Shown here in pieces: positions 58,741-64,000 of a stretch of DNA of 64,000 bases. Within the stretch, counting starts at the first letter, position 1. Each line of letters begins with the position of its first letter. The notes under the pieces are model-generated. The model was not told where the DNA came from. It made no database searches and saw only the letters and a program-made list of their open reading frames with translations. The position numbers and the translations under genes are program-made. Source of the DNA: Kryptolebias marmoratus (Eukaryota > Chordata > Actinopteri > Cyprinodontiformes > Rivulidae); NCBI RefSeq assembly GCF_001649575.2, contig NC_051436.1, positions 7,788,275-7,852,274 on the forward strand, written 5' to 3'.

Positions 58741-60242
58741 TCAAAGAGTCAACCCTCCGTGTAAAGAATTACCTGAGGAAGAATTATTCGGCCTCGTAAT
58801 TTGTTCGTGTCATTTACCTGTATAGTGGGCAGAGTCCTCCTCACCGTCTGTTACTTTCTGTGAAAGCAGAGTGCCACGTCAAACTCCACCGAAGCACCGG
58901 TCTCTCTGTTGGTGCGGAGCTGAATGTCGTCACTGTCAATACCCATATTAAAAAAAACACCGCTTCCGGTAAGGTTTTTCAAAATAAAACTACAAACGAC
59001 AAGAACAACGCAAACGGTGTGCTAGTTTCCCAAAATGAATACGCTACATGTCTAAAGACTACATTTTAAAGCTTAATTGAATAATGTATTTGATTTTGTG
59101 ACTGGATTTTGCCTTAAAACTGAACGTTGCGTTTTACGATGAAGAGTTTAACGTTGTACTTCCGCTTTATTAGGCTAACTTGACGAAAAAGGTATGACGC
59201 GTGCATTGCTCTGTACGCATGCGCGACAAAGAGGGAACCCATACACGTCAGCACCCCAGAGAAAGAACTGTTTCGTTATCAGAAACACTGATTATTTCAA
59301 CTTATTCATAGAATTTGCAAACGGATACGTCATAATCAGAGTCTATGTTAGAAAGCATAAAACTTGTTAAAAGGAAATCATAACTCGCCAATTTACTTAT
59401 TATATTTGCGAAAGTTGCGCGGCATAAAACAGCAAACAGCTTACGTAAAAAAAAAACAAAAAAACAAAACTCTCAGGTACTCCTTCAAATTTAGAAGTTT
59501 GAAAAAAATTGAGGTGGGGTCCCTGTACTCCTCTTCTTTTTAACTGCAGTGAAACAAAACTATTACACTCCCAATATAGGTTACTTAGTTTAGATTTAGA
59601 AATATGTTAGAATTTTAGACTCAGAAACTTGAAAATACTCATGCTGTAATGCCAAGTACTTGTTGGGGATGACTCTCAGCTACTACCTCACCAAATAAGG
59701 TGAATATCTGTGAAACTGAGTTATAATCATTTTAAGTTTGCTGAATTTGCTTAGCTGTGGCGGCCATCTTGCATCGTTTCGACTCCAAATGTTAACCAGT
59801 TGTAGTTTTACATCCAGCGATTATTTCCAGAGAGTTTCATTGCAATCTGTCCAGTGGTTCATGAGATATTTTGCTAACAGACAAGCCAACGAACACACAC
59901 ATGGTGTACAGGCACGAACTTTATCGCCTCAGGCTGCGAGGGATAATGAGCAGGTTCACTAACCTCACCTAGTTTGTAAAGAGAGAGTCTGTAACAACAT
60001 ACTGGCTTTAATCTGTTCCCCCTTACAGATTGGTCATGTTTAATGAGACCCAGCCTCAGGAACGCACCGCCCCGCAGGCGGGTCCGCGAGCCGTGACGCT
60101 CCTGAAAGTGGCGCTGGAGCAGAGCCTCGCGCACACAGCTCAGAGGATGAGGATGATGATGGTGATGAGGGGCTCGGTGTAAAGTGCTGCTGCTGCTGCT
60201 GACAGCTCCGTGGGGGTTCGGCTGAGGAGCTGTGCGCGCGCC
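58741..60242. promoter_or_regulatory. Divergent promoter interval between sec24d and synpo2
   Basis: The head-to-head gene starts are about 1.5 kb apart. CpG-containing sequence lies near both ends (58.7-59.3 kb and 60.05-60.25 kb), with a (CTG) run at 60185-60200 just upstream of the synpo2 ATG. The middle (59640-59960) is a transposable-element copy, so the two promoters are probably separate rather than one shared core. No TATA box was identified. Confidence 0.45.
59640..59960 (-). repeat. Dimeric-family fragment in the sec24d-synpo2 interval
   Basis: Contains gatgactctcagctactacc, gctgtggcggccatcttg and ggttcatgagatattttgct in reverse order. Confidence 0.6.
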
Positions 60243-60350
60243 ATGGGCACCGGGGATTACATCTGCGTCACCCTGCGTGGCGGTGCGCCCTGGGGCTTCA
60301 CCCTACAGGAGGGAGAGGGGGACACCTACAGACCTTTCCTCGTTTCCCAG
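60243..60350 (+). CDS. synpo2: Synaptopodin-2 first coding exon (start of PDZ domain), partial gene
   Basis: Actin-associated, PDZ-containing protein of the Z-disc and stress fibres in muscle. The exon encodes MGTGDYICVTLRGGAPWGFT, then LQEGEGDTYRPFLVSQ, with donor gtaaaa in phase 0. Human SYNPO2 begins MGTGDFIC with GGAPWGFRLQGG; SYNPO2L begins MGAEE, so SYNPO2 is favoured. GGAPWGF is the carboxylate-binding loop and first strand of the PDZ fold. The head-to-head position next to sec24d matches the human SEC24D-SYNPO2 order. The ATG sits in gcgccATGg, a strong start context. All later exons lie beyond the window. Confidence 0.82.
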
Positions 60351-60619
60351 GTAAAAACCACCTCTCGTCCTCTCCTGGTTCTTATTTTTTGCGTTTGCAG
60401 CCCGACTACTTCTACAGACTTTGTGCTGTTTTAGCCATTGTATCCAGACATCCAGCTCAGTCAGGACATGGGTGTTATGACTTTTGGTTTTTGTAACTTT
60501 TAAACTTTTTAAAATATTTCACTTTCAAATGTTTTCACCACAGACACACACAGAGATCTTTCAAATTCCTTCAGAAAGATTTCCCCTGAAATCTGCTACT
60601 TTTTCTATTTCTGTCTTCT

Positions 60620-60965
60620 TTATCTATTTTTAGCTACCCCTTTTGCCACTTTCAGATTCTACTTTTGCCACTTTTAGCTTTTATGTACTATTTTTCATAT
60701 TTAACTTTTAGCTATACTTTTGCTGCTTTTATCAAGTCTTTTGTGAGTCTATAGCTTTCAGCTGACCCTTTGCTTCTTTTAGCTACTGTTTTGCTACTTT
60801 GAGGTTTTAGGTAGTGTTTTGCTGCATTCAGCTTTTAGCTATTGTTTTGGAACGTTTAGCTGGCTTTTTGCCACTTTTAGGATCGAGCTAGCCTTTTGTT
60901 ACTTTTAGCTTTTAGCTAGTTTTAGGCTTTGTTATCACTTTTAGCTAGTGTTCTGCTTCTTTTGT
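60620..60965. repeat. Degenerate TTTTAGCT/TTTTGC tandem array
   Basis: A recurring phrase of about 25-35 bases built from cttttagcta, ttttgctact and tttagc, repeated about 10-12 times with heavy divergence in synpo2 intron 1. Confidence 0.7.
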
Positions 60966-61929
60966 AAATGAAGTTGAATTCTTTTAGCTTTAACAACAAT
61001 GTCCGGGTCAACAATTTCTTTAGCAGACTACAGCGGTCATTCAGCACTCAGCATTCAGGCAGAGTTTTAGCTGAAAGTGTTTCCTCTAGTTTTATTTGCT
61101 TTGATTCAACCGTCATATTTCTCCAGCCACTAATCATCCAAGTGTTTTTCTCCCACTGACCTGCTAATTCAACTTTAAATTAATTTACTAAAGATAAGGG
61201 GGGGATTAAAACTATAATTCTTGTAGTGCTGAAAAATCCGAAGGCACCGTGTTGTTAAGGTTGAATATTAAAAGGCTGGATTCCTCGGTGTGCGTCTGGC
61301 TGCATATTTGTGCACTCTGGCTGTGTTTTGGTGAGAGATTCCTCAGCACCCTTATATGGTCAAAGCTAAAGTCAGAGTGAGGAGATCGGGGCAGCGTGAT
61401 CCTTCACCGCTTTCAGAGGCTTCGGCAGGAAAACAGAGCAGCGTTCAGCCTGTGACCCCAGAGAAGTCTGGAAGAGCAGAGCAGATGCAGACAGACCAGA
61501 ACTGAGAAGTCCACTCAAATCAGTGACTAGGGAAGAGGAGGGCAGGGAATCTTTTAAGCCTTGTTAAGCCTGATAATGAAGGGATAAACCTCAGGTGGAG
61601 GATTTTATCTGACTTGATATATTATTATTGTAATATGAACATCACCAAGGACAGTTTGGTCTGTAATAAATCATTCCATGTATCATGCTTTGGTCAAGGG
61701 AAGAGAGGAACGTGTCAATTTATCATAAATAATACAACTTTCTCTTTATTATTGGTAAATAACACAATATCATTTGTGATAAATAAAAAAGTCCATCCTC
61801 TTTCAATTTAGGACATGATAATTGTGATCTGGTCTTCACCAGGTTCTAACATTATTTAAATTGAACCTCAAGTGTACAAAAACACACAACAGATTACTCT
61901 GTGTCGTTATTTACTACACAAAAACAAAG

Positions 61930-62400
61930 CATGAAGAACCTTTATGTAAACTAAGTCTACCCTTGCTGCCAAGGTGGAAGGACATCAGCAATGACCTTAA
62001 AGAAGCAGCTGTTGCTGCCCATCAATCCAGGAAGGGTTGTAAGGTCATTTTTAAACAAAATGGAGTTCATCGTGTAATGTATATTTAAATGCAAAGTGCA
62101 TGTTTGGTGAAAATGAAACACGGCACATCAGCCAGGCCATGTATGAACCATCAAGCACGGTGAAGGAAGGGTGATGATTTGAGCTTGTTTTGCAGCCACA
62201 GGACCCAGGCCCTTTGCAGTCATTGAATCAAATGTCAGGATATCTGAATGACAGCTAAAGCTTGGACCAAACTGGGTCACGAAACAGGACAATGATCCTA
62301 AACACAGCAGTTAATCTACAACAAAATGGCTGAAAAAGAAAAGAATCAAGGTGCTGCACTGGAAAAAAAGAGTGGGTCAAACCTTCTCCATGTGTGAGAA
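61930..62400 (+). pseudogene. Second decayed Tc1-type transposase remnant
   Basis: Signatures include gatgatttgagcttgttttg, gcagccacaggacccaggcc, gacagctaaagcttggacc and the motif caggacaatgatcctaaac followed by atggctgaaaaagaaaagaa. These are typical of a Tc1-like subfamily different from the one at 38.4 kb. Multiple stops and truncation make it dead. Confidence 0.75.
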
Positions 62401-62478
62401 ATTTCTACAGAAAACCACTACTTCAAGTTATTGTTATAGAGTAGAAATTCAACAAGTTTACACAGAAGAGTGCTGTAA

Positions 62479-62500
62479 TGTGTGTGTGTGTGTGTGTGTT
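62479..62500. repeat. (TG)n microsatellite
   Basis: About 11 units. Confidence 0.95.
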
Positions 62501-62949
62501 TACACTCAAAGCCAGGTGCCTTTACTCTGAAGAGCTGCTCACGCTCTATATATGGTGCTGCGGTGCACGAACTGAAGCTGCACAGATCGCTCATCGGCTT
62601 GTTGTCCAAATAGTGACGATGTAAATGTTTTCCTTGAGCCGCATTCCTGCGACATCAAAGTTCCGCCAGAGGGAAGTTTCTGGACGCGTTTCAGCCACAG
62701 ATCCAAGAACTGAAGCCTCAGTCATAACGGTCATCTTGGACTCTTATTGTGATTTCTGTATGATGATGGGTAGGTTTTTTTCAACAGTTTGCTCTTAAAA
62801 CTGTCCCTTCTGCTATTACAAAGGCCTCTGAAGGTAAAAGTTTGTAGGAGAGCTTGCTTGGAATCATATAAATGGACCAGAAAATTTCTAAAAACATTCT
62901 TAAGAGTAATAAAGTTACAGCCAAAGATTGCAAAATCAGCTTTGTAATA

Positions 62950-63740
62950 CTCGAAGATAAGAAAATTTCTTACATTTTAAAGAAAGAGAATCATAATCAA
63001 AAGTAATGTTAGAGCTGTTGCCAGTAGCTCCTTTTGGTCACCGTGGTAACCACACACCTGTGTCTCTCACTCCCTGACAACAAGCTTAACATAGACAGAC
63101 AGAAAGTAAGAGTGGAAAGTAAGCCTCAAACAACGACTCGCTGAGCAAAAACTACAAGTCAGAACTTCAAAGTTCTTGAACCGTGAGCAGCAAGACACTG
63201 ACTGTCGCACATGTGATTTTTTTAAGTTCTTACAGTGTTTTATATTGGAGATAAAACAAGTAAAAAAAACAAACTTCACTTCTATTTTCGAAAAGGATAT
63301 TTAGAGCTAAAATATTACTAGAGTCTGTGGAAGCTTTGGTGTGAACTGTCTGCATCCTGAGGGGATTTGTGAGGAAACCATAAGGCCTATAGCAGTGAGA
63401 GAAACACTGGGCGAGATTAGACAAACATCTCTACGATTTGATGTATACTTTATATATGGATTTAAAAAGTTGTGGGTATAAGAAGAACGTGTTTGCAACA
63501 GATTTGAAAGTTTTAGGTCAGAGTGTGTGACGTCAGCAATCAGTTGAACGGTTTGTGAAAAAATCTCCAAAAATTGTAAAACTTCAACTGCGATTGTGTA
63601 AAAACTGTAAAAGGTATCAAAATGAAATTTCGCTCACGTAAAGTCCAACGCTGTGTGGCCCGTTTAAACTTTGAATGATGTTTCTTCTGTGAAGCAAGTC
63701 TGAGCTATGGAGCTCCAAAGAGGGCTGACTATTCCCACTT
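62950..63740 (-). repeat. Long interspersed repeat, copy 2
   Basis: Reverse orientation copy of the family at 35290-35970: tagctccttttggtcaccgt, gtctctcactccctgac, cactgggcgagatta and gtataagaagaacg all occur in matching inverse order. Confidence 0.55.
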
Positions 63741-64000
63741 TGTTTAGCCAGGTTGAACAATGTACAAACTGCCAAAAGTCCTAGAAAGCTATTCCTGATC
63801 GTGTCGCATGTTTTGATGTATAATTTGCATGTTTTTTTCTTGTCTGTTTTTTAAGCTGCAGGCCGTGAAAACAGACACAAATCACGACAGAAACTAAAAT
63901 CCCAACTCCAGTGAAGTTGGGACGTTGTGTAAAGCATAAATAAAAACAGAATATGATGACTTGCAAATCCTTTTCAACCTATATTTAATTCAATACACTA

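Larger units (their letters stand above)
60351..64000 (+). other. synpo2 intron 1 (partial)
   Basis: Contains a degenerate TTTTAGCT-type tandem array (60620-60965), a dead Tc1-type transposase (61930-62400), a TG microsatellite (62479-62500) and a repeat shared with kcnip4 intron sequence (62950-63740). No further exon was recognised to the window end. Confidence 0.55.

Noticed and set aside
1..64000. A novel defence, toxin, phage or CRISPR-type system
   Set aside because: No bacterial or viral gene organisation, direct-repeat array or cluster of unknown ORFs exists; all long ORFs are explained by vertebrate exons, repeats or chance.

Overview
The window is ordinary vertebrate nuclear DNA, almost certainly from a teleost fish. 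Genes are split by long AT-rich introns with GT-AG (and some GC-AG) borders. The introns hold the decayed DNA transposons typical of fish (Tc1/mariner, hAT-like, palindromic MITE-like elements). The three genes have clear vertebrate orthologues. I saw no operon, CRISPR array, tRNA, rRNA or phage-like content. Paralogue names come from remembered protein families and were not checked by a search.

Layout: (1) About 0.3-43.6 kb, plus strand: kcnip4, a Kv4 potassium channel-interacting protein (KChIP) with four EF-hands. Two alternative first coding exons, each encoding a short membrane-spanning N-terminus, lie 12 kb apart (337-436 and 12671-12782). Seven shared exons follow between 31811 and 41131. 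A further exon at 30162-30257 matches the internal cassette of the mammalian KChIP4bL isoform, is 96 bp and frame-neutral, and appears to use a GC splice donor. (2) About 44.9-58.8 kb, minus strand: sec24d, a COPII cargo-adaptor subunit, with 22 coding exons (1078 residues predicted) and at least one upstream noncoding exon. It carries an in-frame 30-bp coding minisatellite in its Pro/Gly/Met-rich N-terminus. (3) From 60.2 kb, plus strand: the first coding exon of synpo2 (synaptopodin-2, start of the PDZ domain), whose remainder lies beyond the window.

kcnip4 and sec24d converge tail to tail. sec24d and synpo2 diverge head to head across roughly 1.5 kb, an arrangement also known for human SEC24D-SYNPO2. 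No functional link between the three products is implied. kcnip4 acts at the neuronal/cardiac plasma membrane, sec24d at ER exit sites and synpo2 at the Z-disc/actin cytoskeleton.

Non-coding space, especially kcnip4 introns, contains several repeat families with more than one copy here: a dimeric family of about 0.7 kb with about nine copies or fragments; a palindromic family ending near GGATAGTTCAGA (three copies); a family shared by 35.3-36.0 and 62.9-63.7 kb; a MITE-like family at 16.4, 40.2 and 57.6 kb; a palindromic family at 18.0 and 37.2 kb; a Tc1-type element with roughly 200-bp inverted repeats at 26.0-26.8 kb; and two decayed Tc1 transposase genes. The most useful observations are the cassette exon, the GC-AG introns and the coding minisatellite.
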